A stretch of DNA of 64,000 nt from an uncultured Altererythrobacter sp. (GCA_913056125.1 CAJXNC010000002.1:1-64000); one strand, 5' to 3'; counted from the stretch's first letter, positions 7,417-16,979 are shown. Notes: a model not told the origin generated them from the letters alone. Numbers and translations: made by a program.

Positions 7417-8754
7417 ATGACGGAGGCAAAGGCGGCCACAGGCAAAAAGTCTGCGTGGGATTCGGTCAAACCCTATTTCGAAAAGGAATCGCTGGCGGCC
7501 TTCTTCCTGGGCGTTTCGTCGGGTTTTCCCTATGCCATGATTGCCGCCACCCTGACCACGCGGCTCGCGCAGGACGGCATCGAGAAGAGCACGGTCACCG
7601 CTTTCAGCCTCGCCTTCCTCGTCTATAACTTCAAATGGCTATGGGCCTGGATTGTCGATGGCGTCCGCATTCCGGTGCTCGGTCGCATGGGGCAGCGCGT
7701 ATCCTGGATGATCGTGACTGGCCTTCTCGTGATGGCCGCTGTCGTCAATCTTGCCCTGGCAAGACCGGCGGACGATATCGTCTACACCGCCATCGCTGCC
7801 GTGCTTGTCGGCGCGGCGGGCGCGACTTTCGACATTGTCATCGATGCCTACCGGATCGAGACGTTGAAGCCCTACCAGCTCGGTACGGGCTCGGGGATGA
7901 GCCAATATGGCTGGAGAGTCGGTGCCGCTGCAGCAGGCGCGGTGGCGCTCTATGTCGCCGCTCGGCATGGCTGGCAGGCCGCCTATATTGCCTGTGCGAT
8001 GTTTGCGCTTCCGGCGATGCTCACGGCGATCATCCTGGGCGAACCGGCGCGCCGCAAGGTTGAGATTGCACGCAAGGGCATTGCCGAGATGTGGCAATCG
8101 GTTTCCGGTCCATTTGTCGAGTTTTTCAGGCGCAGCGGTGCCTTCGTCGTGCTGCTCTTCATCCTCGTCCACAAGATCGGCGACACACTCGCCAATCTCA
8201 CCTTGCGGCTACTGTTCGACGACCTTGCCTATACCAATGACGAGATCGCGCTTTACGACGTCGGTGTTGGTTTCTGGGCGCTGATCATCGGAGTCTTCGT
8301 CGGCGGGGTGATCTATGCCCGCTACGGCCTCAAGAAATCCGTGATGCTCTCGCTAATCCTGATGGCCGTCTCCAATCTCAGCTTCGCCCTGCTGGCGGCT
8401 GCCGGGAAGAGCAATCTCGGCATGGCAGCGGCGATCGGCTTCGAGAATTTCGCGTCGGGCTATGGCGGCGTGGTCGTGGTCGCCTATTTCTCGGCCCTGT
8501 GCGACCTGCGCTTCACCGCCTCGCAATATGCGCTGATCTCGGCGGCTGCGAGCATTGTCGGGCGTTTCCTCACCGGCACAACAGCGGGCGCGCTGATCGA
8601 GGCCATGGGCTATGTCAATTTCTATATCTTGACGACTTTCGCAGCCCTGCCAGGCATCGTGCTGTTCTGGTGGATGATGAAGACCGGCCTCGTCGATGCG
8701 GCCATGGGCACGGCGGGCGAGGTTGGTGAAGGCGACGCGAGGGACGATCCCTAG
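7417..8754 (+). CDS. AmpG-like major facilitator permease
   Basis: 445 residues with about 12 hydrophobic segments. The N-terminal FFLGVSSGFPYAMIAATLTTRL and the later DIVIDAYRIETL resemble the AmpG family of the major facilitator superfamily, which imports GlcNAc-anhydromuropeptides released from peptidoglycan. The Mur-type ligase and S66 peptidase at 47.5-49.8 kb would fit a muropeptide recycling route, but they are not linked to it. The start at 7417 has a GAGG-like sequence about 8 nt upstream. Substrate is inference; the AmpG-like fold is well supported. Confidence 0.82.
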   Translation: MTEAKAATGKKSAWDSVKPYFEKESLAAFFLGVSSGFPYAMIAATLTTRLAQDGIEKSTVTAFSLAFLVYNFKWLWAWIVDGVRIPVLGRMGQRVSWMIVTGLLVMAAVVNLALARPADDIVYTAIAAVLVGAAGATFDIVIDAYRIETLKPYQLGTGSGMSQYGWRVGAAAAGAVALYVAARHGWQAAYIACAMFALPAMLTAIILGEPARRKVEIARKGIAEMWQSVSGPFVEFFRRSGAFVVLLFILVHKIGDTLANLTLRLLFDDLAYTNDEIALYDVGVGFWALIIGVFVGGVIYARYGLKKSVMLSLILMAVSNLSFALLAAAGKSNLGMAAAIGFENFASGYGGVVVVAYFSALCDLRFTASQYALISAAASIVGRFLTGTTAGALIEAMGYVNFYILTTFAALPGIVLFWWMMKTGLVDAAMGTAGEVGEGDARDDP

Positions 8755-8764
8755 ACGCGTCTAG
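8751..8764. repeat. Perfect 14-bp palindrome containing both convergent stop codons
   Basis: CTAGACGCGTCTAG is its own reverse complement. It contains the TAG stop of the plus-strand permease (8752-8754) and the TAG stop of minus-strand folC (8761-8763). No T-run follows, so it is not a classical terminator. Confidence 0.7.
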
Positions 8765-10107
8765 TCGGGGATTTCCCCGTTCGCCTCCAGCACCAGACCG
8801 GCAAGGTAGAGCGAACCGGCGATCAGGACCGTCCCGCCCTGCTTGTGGCGGCTGGCGATCCCCTGCAGCGCTTCTTCGAGGCTGCCTGCGGTCCAGCACT
8901 TCTCCACGCCTGCCTCCTGCGCCATCGCGGCGAGGTCTTCGAGCGGGTGATATTCGCTACCTTCAATGGGAATGGCGGTGAGGCTGGCCAGATGCGGCGC
9001 AATCGTGGTGAGCGTGGTGCGGGCATCCTTGGCGGACAGCATGCCGACAATCGCATCGACCGGCTTGTCCGCCTTGCTGTCGAGATATTTGGCCATGGCA
9101 ATCGCGGCGTCGGGATTGTGCCCGCCATCGAGCAAGACCATCGCCTCGGGAACCATGCGGGTCAGCGGACCGTCGCCAAGCACTTGCAGGCGGGCAGGCC
9201 ATATGGCCGAGCTTATGCCTTGGGCCATGGCCTCTGGCGAAACCGTGACTTCGGACTGGTGGCGCAGCATGGCGACGGCCAGTGCGGCATTGTCGCCCTG
9301 GTGGCTGCCGGGCATTTGCGGCAGCGGCAGGCCGAGTTCGCCCTTGGCGTCGCGATAGGCAATGCCTTCATCGCTCACATCGGCAAACCATGCCCGGTCG
9401 CGCATGAAGAGCGGCGCATCCACAGCGAGACAGCGCGTGACGATCTGTTCTTCCATGTCCTTGCGATAGTTCTGCGTGACCATGGGCGAGCCGGTGCGGG
9501 CAATGCCGACCTTCTCGAAGGCGATGCGCACTTCGGGATTATCGGGTGAGGGCGCGGTGGGGTCCTCGTTGAGGAGGAACTGGTGGTGGTCGACGCCAAG
9601 CGAGGTGATGCCGCAGGCGGCGGGCTTGACCATAACATTGGTGGCATCGAAACGCCCGCCAAGGCCGACCTCGATCACGCAGGCATCCGCAGGCACACGG
9701 GCAAAGGCGAGGAAGGTTGCCGCCGTGGTCACTTCGAAGAAGCTCGGACCCAAATCCTCTGCTGTATCGAGCACTTCCTTGAGCAGGCTCGCCAGCATGG
9801 CGTCGGAGATCAGCTCCCCGGCTACGCGGATGCGCTCATTATAGCGCACGAGATGCGGCTTGGTCGCGACATGGACGGTGAGGCCCTGCGCTTCGAGCAT
9901 GGCGCGCAGATAGGCGCAGGTGGACCCTTTTCCGTTCGTCCCGGCAACATGGAAGACGGGCGGCAGGCTGCGCTCCGGATTGCCGAGCCGGTCGAGCAGC
10001 CCGTGGATCACTTCGAGGCCGATGCGGCCCTGCGGCAGTGACAGGGCGGACAGGCGGTCAAGCTGGGCCTGGACCTCCGGGTCGCCCGAGGATGCAAAAT
10101 CTTTCAT
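8761..10107 (-). CDS. folC: Bifunctional folylpolyglutamate/dihydrofolate synthase
   Basis: 448 residues. The Mur-ligase-type P-loop GTNGKGST near residues 55-62 is followed by the conserved VATKPHLVRYNERIRV region; later come the LGVDHHQF and EKVGIARTG segments. FolC adds glutamate to dihydropteroate and to reduced folates. Between DHHQF and the EK.GI motif there is a stretch (NEDPTAPSPDNPEVRIA) that looks longer than usual. It is the last gene of the trp-accD-folC block, 16 bp after accD. Confidence 0.93.
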   Translation of the reverse strand: MKDFASSGDPEVQAQLDRLSALSLPQGRIGLEVIHGLLDRLGNPERSLPPVFHVAGTNGKGSTCAYLRAMLEAQGLTVHVATKPHLVRYNERIRVAGELISDAMLASLLKEVLDTAEDLGPSFFEVTTAATFLAFARVPADACVIEVGLGGRFDATNVMVKPAACGITSLGVDHHQFLLNEDPTAPSPDNPEVRIAFEKVGIARTGSPMVTQNYRKDMEEQIVTRCLAVDAPLFMRDRAWFADVSDEGIAYRDAKGELGLPLPQMPGSHQGDNAALAVAMLRHQSEVTVSPEAMAQGISSAIWPARLQVLGDGPLTRMVPEAMVLLDGGHNPDAAIAMAKYLDSKADKPVDAIVGMLSAKDARTTLTTIAPHLASLTAIPIEGSEYHPLEDLAAMAQEAGVEKCWTAGSLEEALQGIASRHKQGGTVLIAGSLYLAGLVLEANGEIPD

Positions 10108-10123
10108 GTGCGGGGTGTCCGGC

Positions 10124-10972
10124 TTAGGCGGCTGCGGCAGGGCTCAGATAGGAGAGCAGGCCGGAAAGCGTGGTGCGCAATTCCTTGCGCGGCACGACCA
10201 TGTCCACCATGCCGTGCTTGTGGAGGTATTCGGCGCGCTGGAAGCCCTCGGGCAGCTGCTCGCGAATGGTCTCCTGGATCACGCGCTGCCCGGCAAAGCC
10301 GATCAGGGCACCCGGCTCGGCAATATGCACATCGCCCAGCATGGCGTAGCTTGCGGTCACGCCGCCCGTGGTCGGGTCAGCGAGGACCACGATGTAGGGC
10401 AGGCCGGCTTCTTTCAGGCGGCGCGTCATCACCGTCGCGCGCGGCATCTGCATCAGGCTGAGAATGCCCTCCTGCATGCGCGCACCGCCTGCTGCGGTGA
10501 CGGCGATATAGGCACAGTTCTCGTCAAGCGCGCGCTGGGCCGCAGCACAGAAGGCATTGCCCACGGCCATGCCCATGGAGCCACCCATGAAAGTGAAGTC
10601 CTGTACACCGACAACGGCTTTCTTGCCCTCGATTGCGCCAAAGGCAGCGGTAAAGGCATCGCGGTGCGGGCTGTTGGCGCGGGCGGCCTTGAGGCGGTCG
10701 GTATAGCGCTTGCTATCCTTGAAGCGCAGCGGATCCTCGGCCACCTCGACATCTGGTAGCAGCACGAAGCCCTCGTCCATCAGCTGGGCGAGACGGGTAT
10801 CGGCGCCGATACGGCCATGATGGTCGCAGCGCGGGCAGACCGAGAAGTTCGCCTCATATTCCTTGGCGAACAGCATCTCCTGGCAACGCGGGCATTTGAC
10901 CCAGAGGTTGTCGGGTGTTTCGCGCTTGCTGCCCCAGGGCAGAGCGTTGCGGACGCGGGAAAGCCAACTCAT
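10124..10972 (-). CDS. accD: Acetyl-CoA carboxylase carboxyltransferase subunit beta
   Basis: 282 residues. The N-terminal zinc ribbon has the four cysteines C27-x2-C30 and C46-x2-C49, followed by the carboxyltransferase crotonase-type domain with glycine-rich segments ([24 protein letters not shown]). AccD pairs with AccA to carry carboxyl groups from biotin to acetyl-CoA, the first committed step of fatty acid synthesis. The start overlaps the trpA stop by 4 bp (ATGA), and folC follows, the order common in alphaproteobacteria. Confidence 0.96.
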   Translation of the reverse strand: MSWLSRVRNALPWGSKRETPDNLWVKCPRCQEMLFAKEYEANFSVCPRCDHHGRIGADTRLAQLMDEGFVLLPDVEVAEDPLRFKDSKRYTDRLKAARANSPHRDAFTAAFGAIEGKKAVVGVQDFTFMGGSMGMAVGNAFCAAAQRALDENCAYIAVTAAGGARMQEGILSLMQMPRATVMTRRLKEAGLPYIVVLADPTTGGVTASYAMLGDVHIAEPGALIGFAGQRVIQETIREQLPEGFQRAEYLHKHGMVDMVVPRKELRTTLSGLLSYLSPAAAA

Positions 10973-11760
10973 GCTGCGGTCTCTCGCGCATTGTGGACGG
11001 CCTTGGCAAGGGCGGAAGTGAGTTCCCTAATCTTCTCAGGGGCTTGATCGGCATACTTGCCGACCAGTTCGACCAGCGCCGAGCCCACGACCACGCCATC
11101 GGCCACCTTGGCGATGGCTTCGGCCTGTTCGGGCGTGCGCACGCCAAAGCCCACCGCAATGGGCAGGTCGGTACTCTGCTTGATGCGGGTGACGTTCTCT
11201 TCGATGGAGTCGATTGCCGCCTGCTGCTTGCCGGTGATCCCGGCGACAGAGACGTAGTAGAGAAAGCCCGAAGAGCCGTTGAGGACGGTTGGCAGGCGCG
11301 CAGCATCGGTTGTCGGCGTGGCAAGGCGGATCGGCGAAATGCCTTTGGCGCGCAGGGCGGGGCCGAGATCGGGATCTTCCTCGGGAGCCAGGTCGACGCA
11401 GATCACGCCATCGGCTCCTGCAGCGGAGGCGGACTCGGCAAACCATTCCGGCCCGCGACGGACCATGGGATTGGCATAGCCCATCAGCACCAGCGGCACG
11501 TCGGGATGGCGCATGCGGAAATCGGTGGCGATCTGCAGCACGTCTGCGGTCTTGGTGCCCTTGCCGAGCGAGCGCAGGTTCGCTTCCTGGATCGCGGGGC
11601 CATCGGCCATGGGATCGGTGAAGGGCATGCCCAGTTCGATCACGTCCGCGCCGCCCTCGACCAGCGCGTCGAGATTGGCCGCAGTATCGCCATCGCCTGC
11701 GGTGATGAAGCAGACCAGCGCCGCGCGCTCGGGTGAGAATGCGTGGGTGAAGCGACTCAC
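10969..11760 (-). CDS. trpA: Tryptophan synthase alpha chain
   Basis: 263 residues, the usual size. The motif [14 protein letters not shown] carries the catalytic Glu42 and Asp53 (equivalent to E49 and D60 of the E. coli enzyme). It cleaves indole-3-glycerol phosphate and passes indole through the tunnel to TrpB. It overlaps trpB by 4 bp at its start and accD by 4 bp at its end, so the three are probably translationally coupled. Confidence 0.97.
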   Translation of the reverse strand: MSRFTHAFSPERAALVCFITAGDGDTAANLDALVEGGADVIELGMPFTDPMADGPAIQEANLRSLGKGTKTADVLQIATDFRMRHPDVPLVLMGYANPMVRRGPEWFAESASAAGADGVICVDLAPEEDPDLGPALRAKGISPIRLATPTTDAARLPTVLNGSSGFLYYVSVAGITGKQQAAIDSIEENVTRIKQSTDLPIAVGFGVRTPEQAEAIAKVADGVVVGSALVELVGKYADQAPEKIRELTSALAKAVHNARETAA

Positions 11761-12980
11761 ATCGTCACTCCCAGCGCGTCGGCGACGGTGAAGATGTCCT
11801 TGTCGCCGCGGCCCGAGACATTGACGAGCACGATCTGGTCAGGCCCGTATTCCTTCGCCAGCGCGGGCAGGGCGGCGAGGGCATGCGCGCTTTCGAGCGC
11901 GGGGATGATCCCCTCGAGCTTGCTGCACAGCTGGAAGGCTTCGAGCGCCTCGTTATCGGTGATGGGGACGTATTTCACGCGGCCCGATTCATGCAGCCAG
12001 CTATGCTCGGGGCCGATGCCGGGATAGTCGAGGCCGGCCGAAATCGAATGCGCCTCGGTAATCTGGCCGTCCTCGTCCTGCAGCAGGTACGTCTTGTTGC
12101 CGTGGAGGATACCGGGAAAGCCGCCGGTCAGGCTGGCGGCATGCTGGCCGGTCTCGATTCCGTGGCCCGCCGCCTCGACGCCGACCATCGCCACGTCTGG
12201 ATCGTCGAGGAAGGGGTGGAACAGGCCGATCGCATTGGAGCCGCCGCCGACCGCCGCCACCGCGACATCGGGCAGCTTGCCCGTCCGGTCGAGCAATTGC
12301 GCACGCGCCTCGCGCCCGATCACGCTCTGGAAATCGCGCACCAGCTCCGGATAGGGATGCGGGCCTGCCGCCGTGCCGATGATGTAGAAAGTGTTGTGGA
12401 CGTTAGCGACCCAGTCGCGCAGCGCCTCGTTCATTGCGTCCTTCAATGTCGCCGCGCCGCTGGTGACAGGTACCACCTCGGCACCGAGCAGTTTCATGCG
12501 GAAGACATTGGGCTTTTGCCGCTCGACATCGGTCGAACCCATGAAGATGGTGCAGGGCAGGCCGAAGCGCGCGCAGACCGTGGCCGTGGCAACGCCGTGC
12601 TGGCCCGCACCGGTCTCGGCGATGATGCGCGTCTTGCCCATGCGGATAGCGAGCAGGATCTGCCCGATGCAATTGTTGATCTTGTGCGCGCCGGTATGGT
12701 TCAGCTCCTCGCGCTTGAACCAGATCTGCGGGCCTCCGAAGTGCTCGGTCAGGCGCTCGGCGAAATACATCGGGCTGGGGCGGCCGACATAATGTTCGAG
12801 CAGATCCTCGAACTGTTCCTTGAACTTGGGGTCGGCCTTGGCCGCGCGGTATTCCTTCTCCAGGTCGAGGATCAGCGGCATCAGCGTTTCGGCGACATAG
12901 CGTCCGCCGAACTGGCCGAAATGTCCGCGCTCGTCGGGCTGGTTCATGAAGGAATTGGGCAATGGTGTGGCGTCGGTCAT
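11757..12980 (-). CDS. trpB: Tryptophan synthase beta chain
   Basis: 407 residues. The PLP-binding lysine lies in [10 protein letters not shown], the phosphate-binding glycine loop is GGGSNAIG, and the [17 protein letters not shown] segment is conserved in TrpB1-type enzymes. It condenses indole with serine in the TrpA2B2 complex. About 100 bp separate it from trpF; that gap holds a stem-loop (13012-13039). No Trp-rich leader peptide is visible there. Confidence 0.97.
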   Translation of the reverse strand: MTDATPLPNSFMNQPDERGHFGQFGGRYVAETLMPLILDLEKEYRAAKADPKFKEQFEDLLEHYVGRPSPMYFAERLTEHFGGPQIWFKREELNHTGAHKINNCIGQILLAIRMGKTRIIAETGAGQHGVATATVCARFGLPCTIFMGSTDVERQKPNVFRMKLLGAEVVPVTSGAATLKDAMNEALRDWVANVHNTFYIIGTAAGPHPYPELVRDFQSVIGREARAQLLDRTGKLPDVAVAAVGGGSNAIGLFHPFLDDPDVAMVGVEAAGHGIETGQHAASLTGGFPGILHGNKTYLLQDEDGQITEAHSISAGLDYPGIGPEHSWLHESGRVKYVPITDNEALEAFQLCSKLEGIIPALESAHALAALPALAKEYGPDQIVLVNVSGRGDKDIFTVADALGVTM

Positions 12981-13011
12981 GATCGTCTCGAATGTCTAAA
13001 AGTGTCAAAGC

Positions 13012-13039
13012 ATCGCTGGGAGCCCTATCGGGCAGCGAT
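13012..13039 (-). promoter_or_regulatory. Stem-loop in the trpF-trpB gap
   Basis: On the minus strand ATCGCTG pairs with CAGCGAT (7 bp, perfect) and the loop contains a further CCC-GATA-GGG stem. It lies 32 bp before the trpB start. The following bases are only weakly T-rich (CTTTGACACTTTTAG), so a processing site or weak attenuator is possible but unproven. Confidence 0.4.
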
Positions 13040-13082
13040 CAGCGCCATCGAGCCGAGAGGCGTGTGACAGGGACGGTCAGAG

Positions 13083-13718
13083 TCAACATTGGCGAACCGC
13101 TTGGCAGAATGCCTCGATCTTGTCGATATCCTTGATGCCCGGAGCGCTTTCCACACCTGAAGATGTGTCGACAAGCGGGGCTTTGGTCTGTGTGATCGCT
13201 TCTCCGACATTTTCGGGCGTCAAACCGCCGGCAAGGCCCCATGGCGCCTTGTGATCGAAATCGGCGAGTAGAGACCAGTCGAGCGCCAGTCCGTTGCCGC
13301 CCGGCAGCTTTCCGGCAGGCGCATCGTAAAGGATCATGTCGACCGCGCCGACGAAGCGCTGCGAGGTGGCAAGCGCGCTGGCATCCTTCACCCCCACGGC
13401 CTTCCAGATCTTGATCGGGGTCGAGCCTTTGAGCGCGGCGCACCATTCGGGCGTTTCCGCGCCGTGAAACTGGATCACGTCGGGGCGTATGGCGGTGGCG
13501 GCGCGTCCGGTCGCTTCGGCATCCATGTTCACCGTCAGCATCACCGCCTGCACATGCTCGGGGATCAGGCGACGCAGTTCGACCGCCTGCTCTACCGTGA
13601 CCGAGCGCGGGCTCGGCTCGTAGAGGTTGAGCCCGATATGCGTCGCCCCGGCCGCTACCGCAGCCCGCACGGTTTCGGGCGTAGACAGCCCGCAAATCTT
13701 GATCATCGTCTTGGACAT
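13083..13718 (-). CDS. trpF: Phosphoribosylanthranilate isomerase
   Basis: 211 residues. It opens with the TrpF signature IKICGLSTPET (catalytic Cys) and has QFHGAETPEWC, the second-half catalytic Asp region (MILYDAPAG) and a C-terminal phosphate-binding loop (GGLTPENV, DTSSGVESAPG). It performs the Amadori rearrangement of N-(5'-phosphoribosyl)anthranilate. It lies upstream of trpB and trpA as in most alphaproteobacteria; trpE, trpG, trpD and trpC are not in this window. Confidence 0.95.
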   Translation of the reverse strand: MSKTMIKICGLSTPETVRAAVAAGATHIGLNLYEPSPRSVTVEQAVELRRLIPEHVQAVMLTVNMDAEATGRAATAIRPDVIQFHGAETPEWCAALKGSTPIKIWKAVGVKDASALATSQRFVGAVDMILYDAPAGKLPGGNGLALDWSLLADFDHKAPWGLAGGLTPENVGEAITQTKAPLVDTSSGVESAPGIKDIDKIEAFCQAVRQC

Positions 13719-13752
13719 TGCGCAGGCGATCTAGTGCGTCGCGCCGCTTTCG

Positions 13753-14124
13753 TCACCCCTCGGGCGGATTTTGCACCAGCCGGAGCAGCGACCCATCCGG
13801 ATCGACCATATAGGCGATGGTCAGCCCGCTGATATCGCGCGTCGGCGGGACCATGCGCGGAATACCTGTGCGCGCATTGGGTACGCCCGCTTCGCCAGCC
13901 TGCGCCACCATGGCGTCAAGATCGTCCAGCCGCACGCAGCAGGAATGGCTGTTCTCCTTGGGATCGAGATCGGGCCAGGGAAAGAATTCGAATTGGACGC
14001 CTCCGCGCTGGAGGATCAGCCAGTGACCTGAGCGGTAGGAGGCCCTGAAGCCGAGCTTGGAATAGAATAGCTCGGTCTTGAGGAGATTGCGGCTCGGCAG
14101 GTTGGGCGTGGCGCGGTCGGGCAT
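13753..14124 (-). CDS. VOC-fold (glyoxalase/bleomycin-resistance-like) protein
   Basis: 123 residues, one vicinal-oxygen-chelate unit. The features are PSRNLLKTELFYSKLGFRAS at the start, an FEFFPWPDLDP segment in the middle and a C-terminal YMVDPDGSLLRLVQNP, the usual last strand of bleomycin-resistance-like proteins. Proteins of this size act as dimers that bind metal or sequester drugs; the ligand cannot be read here. It lies between trpF and the unknown gene at 14129 on the same strand with short gaps, so it is probably part of the pyrF-trp transcript. Confidence 0.78.
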   Translation of the reverse strand: MPDRATPNLPSRNLLKTELFYSKLGFRASYRSGHWLILQRGGVQFEFFPWPDLDPKENSHSCCVRLDDLDAMVAQAGEAGVPNARTGIPRMVPPTRDISGLTIAYMVDPDGSLLRLVQNPPEG

Positions 14125-14128
14125 CGTT

Positions 14129-14575
14129 TCACGTCATTCCGTTGTGAGCGACATGCGTCACTTCACCACCCGGCATCGCGAATTCGACTCCGAAATAGGC
14201 CGGACCGCCATCGCAGACGCCAATACCCGAAGTTGGGCCGAAGCTACCGTAAAGATAGCGCCGACCCTTACGGGTGAAGCCAGCATATTCGCGAACGATC
14301 TCGTTACGGAATATCTCTTCAGTAATTCCGGCGTTGCGCAGGATCTGGGCGTGATCTTGCAGCAGCATTTCTTCGACCATGGCGATGTCGCTAACAGTCG
14401 CCTCCCAGCGCCCGTCATAATCATCGGGTTCATCGCGGGAGCACAGCCACAGCAAGTCCATGCCAACTTCGTCATTGTGGATGGTCAGCGACGGCTCGGC
14501 CGATAGCTCGGCGGGCGTCATGCAAGCTCCTGCCGCCAGAATGACCGCTAACTCCGGCAGCCGGATTACCTTCAA
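14129..14575 (-). CDS. Putative exported protein of unknown function
   Basis: 148 residues from TTG 14575, which overlaps the pyrF stop (TTGA) and has GAGG about 7 nt upstream. A longer frame extends upstream, but it would lie inside pyrF, so this coupled start is preferred. The N-terminus (KVIRLPELAVILAAGAC) is hydrophobic and ends in a weak lipobox. The rest is acidic, with a YDGRWEATV segment and a C-terminal GPTSGIGVCDGGPAYFGVEF. No known family is recognised. Cotranscription with pyrF is likely. Confidence 0.62.
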   Translation of the reverse strand: MKVIRLPELAVILAAGACMTPAELSAEPSLTIHNDEVGMDLLWLCSRDEPDDYDGRWEATVSDIAMVEEMLLQDHAQILRNAGITEEIFRNEIVREYAGFTRKGRRYLYGSFGPTSGIGVCDGGPAYFGVEFAMPGGEVTHVAHNGMT

Positions 14576-15249
14576 AGCGTTGCCTCGATATCGCGCGCGG
14601 CCTGCGTAGGATCCTCTGCGCGGCTGATCGGACGACCGATGACAAGTACCGACGCACCGTCGTCGCGTGCCTGGCGCGGCGTGACGACACGCTTCTGGTC
14701 TCCAACCGAAGAACCGGCGGGCCTGAGGCCGGGAACGACGAAGAAACCTTTCTTCCATTGCTTGTGGACCGCGCCAACTTCCTGGCCCGAGCAGACAATA
14801 CCGTCGAGACCGGCCGCTTCGGCCAGATCGGCAAGGCGCATAACATGGTCATGCGGTGTTCCCTCCACGCCGGTGCGCTTCAGGTCATTCCCGTCGAGGC
14901 TCGTCAGCATGGTGACGCCGACGACCTTGCAATTCTCCCCTGCAGCCGCCTTGGCATCTTCCATCATCGCGCGGCCGCCACTGGCATGGACGGTGACGAT
15001 GGCGGGTTCGAGCACATGGATAGCCTGCATCGCGCCGGCGACGGTGTTGGGAATGTCATGCAGCTTCAGGTCGAGGAAGATCGGCAGGCCGGCGGCATGG
15101 GCGATTTCGTGCACGCCATGCGCCCCGTGCGCGCAGAAGAATTCGAGGCCCAGCTTGAGACCGCCGACATGGCTCTTGACCTTCTGCGCCAGGGCCACGC
15201 CTGCATCGAGCTGGGGGACATCGATGGCAAGATAGATCGGATTGCTCAC
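14572..15249 (-). CDS. pyrF: Orotidine 5'-phosphate decarboxylase
   Basis: 225 residues. The hallmark LDLKLHDIPNT near residues 58-68 carries the catalytic Lys and Asp residues, and the C-terminal VTPRQARDDGASVLVIGRPI region binds the phosphate. It makes UMP, the last step of de novo pyrimidine synthesis. The start overlaps the lapA stop by 4 bp. Confidence 0.97.
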   Translation of the reverse strand: MSNPIYLAIDVPQLDAGVALAQKVKSHVGGLKLGLEFFCAHGAHGVHEIAHAAGLPIFLDLKLHDIPNTVAGAMQAIHVLEPAIVTVHASGGRAMMEDAKAAAGENCKVVGVTMLTSLDGNDLKRTGVEGTPHDHVMRLADLAEAAGLDGIVCSGQEVGAVHKQWKKGFFVVPGLRPAGSSVGDQKRVVTPRQARDDGASVLVIGRPISRAEDPTQAARDIEATL

Positions 15250-15605
15250 AGAAGCGGACCTTTATCCTCGGGCTTGTCTTCGGCAGGCGGCTCGCTTGCA
15301 GAGGACCGTTCATCGGTGGCCGCTTCATTTGTTTCAGGCGAGGCGACGGGCGTTGCCTGCGCCGTGCGGGCGACATTTTCCAGCGCGGCGATGCGGCGCT
15401 TGAGCTGCCATTTGCTGGCACGGTGATAGAGCCACATGGGCATGAAGCCGATCAGGAAGGCTACTACCACGATCGCCGGGATCTTGGTGTCGACCACCAG
15501 GTTCTGCCAGATGCGGACCGTCACCGTCGGCTCCCAGTTCGCCACCGAGAACAGCAGCAGCGCGACCAGTAGCAGCACCCAGATGACGGTGCGGACGATT
15601 TGCAT
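15246..15605 (-). CDS. lapA: LapA-domain membrane protein
   Basis: 119 residues. Two transmembrane segments near the N-terminus (VIWVLLLVALLLFSVANW and AIVVVAFLIGFMPMWLYHR) are followed by a basic coiled-coil segment (KWQLKRRIAALEN) and a disordered acidic tail. This is the DUF1049/LapA (YciS) layout; in E. coli LapA works with LapB in lipopolysaccharide assembly control. A lapA-pyrF-trpF linkage is common in alphaproteobacteria. It may head the long minus-strand block, or be read through from purB 63 bp upstream. Confidence 0.85.
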   Translation of the reverse strand: MQIVRTVIWVLLLVALLLFSVANWEPTVTVRIWQNLVVDTKIPAIVVVAFLIGFMPMWLYHRASKWQLKRRIAALENVARTAQATPVASPETNEAATDERSSASEPPAEDKPEDKGPLL

Positions 15606-15668
15606 GGGCCTTCCTCTCAGTCTGCTTGCGACGATGCTAGGAGCAAGCGTCCAATAAGTGAAGCGCGC

Positions 15669-16979
15669 TTAGCCGAACACCCGGTCGAACACCGTGTCGA
15701 CATGCTTGAAGTGGTAATCGAGGTTGAACTTCTCCTCGAGTTCCTCCGGTGGCATGGCCGCGGCCACTTCTGGATCGGCTTTGAGCAGTTCGAGCAGCGA
15801 GAGCTGGCCGTCCGATTCCCACACCTTCATCGCATTGCGCTGGACCAGCCGATAGGCGTTGTCGCGGGTAATCCCGGCCTGGGTAAGTGCCAGCAGCACG
15901 CGCTGGGAATGGACGAGGCCGCCCATGCGGTCGAGATTCTTCTGCATGCGCTCCGGATAGACCAGCAGCTTGTCGACCACGCCGGTCAGGCGGGCGAGGG
16001 CGAAGTCAAGCGTGATCGTGGCGTCGGGCCCGATGAAACGCTCGACCGAGGAGTGCGAAATGTCCCGCTCGTGCCACAGCGCGACATTTTCCAGCGCGGG
16101 CATGGCATAGGCGCGGATCATGCGCGCCTGCCCGGTCAAGTTCTCGGTCAGGATCGGGTTGCGCTTGTGCGGCATGGCCGAGGAACCCTTCTGGCCGGGC
16201 GAGAAATACTCCTCGGCTTCCAGAACCTCGGTACGCTGCAAATGACGGATTTCGACAGCAAGGCGTTCGATCGAGGATGCGATCACCGCCAGCGTGGAGA
16301 AATAGGCGGCGTGGCGGTCGCGCGGGATGACCTGCGTCGAAACCGGCTCCACCGCGAGGCCCAGCTGTTCGGCGACATAGGCTTCTACCGAGGGATCGAT
16401 ATTGGCGAAGGTACCGACGGCCCCCGAAATGGCGCAGGTGGCAATTTCCTCTCGCGCGGCGATCAGGCGCTTCTTGCCGCGTTCGAATTCGACATAGGCC
16501 TGCGCCAGTTTGAGACCGAATGTCGTCGGCTCGGCATGAATGCCGTGGCTGCGGCCGATCGTGGCGGTGTATTTGTGCTCCAGCGCCCGGCGTTTGATGG
16601 CCTCGAGCAGCTTGTCCATGTCTTCGAGCAGAATGTCCGTCGCGCGGGCAAGCTGCACGGCCAGCGTGGTGTCGAGCACGTCCGAACTGGTCATGCCCTG
16701 GTGCATGAAGCGCGCCTCGGGGCCGACCTGCTCGGCCACCCAGTCGAGGAAAGCGATCACATCGTGCTTGAGCACGGCTTCCTTGGCGTCGATCGCGGCA
16801 ACGTCGATGCCCGGTTTGGTCGCCCACCAGTCCCACAAGGCTTTGGGGCCGCTTTCGGGGACAACGCCCAGTTCACCCAGCTTCTGGGTGGCATGCGCCT
16901 CGATCAGGAACCAGATCTCGTACTTGCTTTCCGGCTCCCAGATTGCGGTCATTGCTGGGCGGGCATAACGGGGAACCAT
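15669..16979 (-). CDS. purB: Adenylosuccinate lyase
   Basis: 436 residues. The fumarase/aspartase signature is SSAMPHKRNPILTENL near residues 262-277, and the catalytic-site TIGRSHGIHAEPTTFG and MTSSDVLDT segments are intact. It cleaves SAICAR and adenylosuccinate in purine synthesis. Length and order fit the short PurB class. No terminator is visible between purB and lapA. Confidence 0.97.
   Translation of the reverse strand: MVPRYARPAMTAIWEPESKYEIWFLIEAHATQKLGELGVVPESGPKALWDWWATKPGIDVAAIDAKEAVLKHDVIAFLDWVAEQVGPEARFMHQGMTSSDVLDTTLAVQLARATDILLEDMDKLLEAIKRRALEHKYTATIGRSHGIHAEPTTFGLKLAQAYVEFERGKKRLIAAREEIATCAISGAVGTFANIDPSVEAYVAEQLGLAVEPVSTQVIPRDRHAAYFSTLAVIASSIERLAVEIRHLQRTEVLEAEEYFSPGQKGSSAMPHKRNPILTENLTGQARMIRAYAMPALENVALWHERDISHSSVERFIGPDATITLDFALARLTGVVDKLLVYPERMQKNLDRMGGLVHSQRVLLALTQAGITRDNAYRLVQRNAMKVWESDGQLSLLELLKADPEVAAAMPPEELEEKFNLDYHFKHVDTVFDRVFG

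Noticed and set aside
14576-14758. Longer N-terminus for the exported protein at 14129
   Set aside because: It would lie inside pyrF and is very Arg-rich; the TTG overlapping the pyrF stop with GAGG upstream is a better start.
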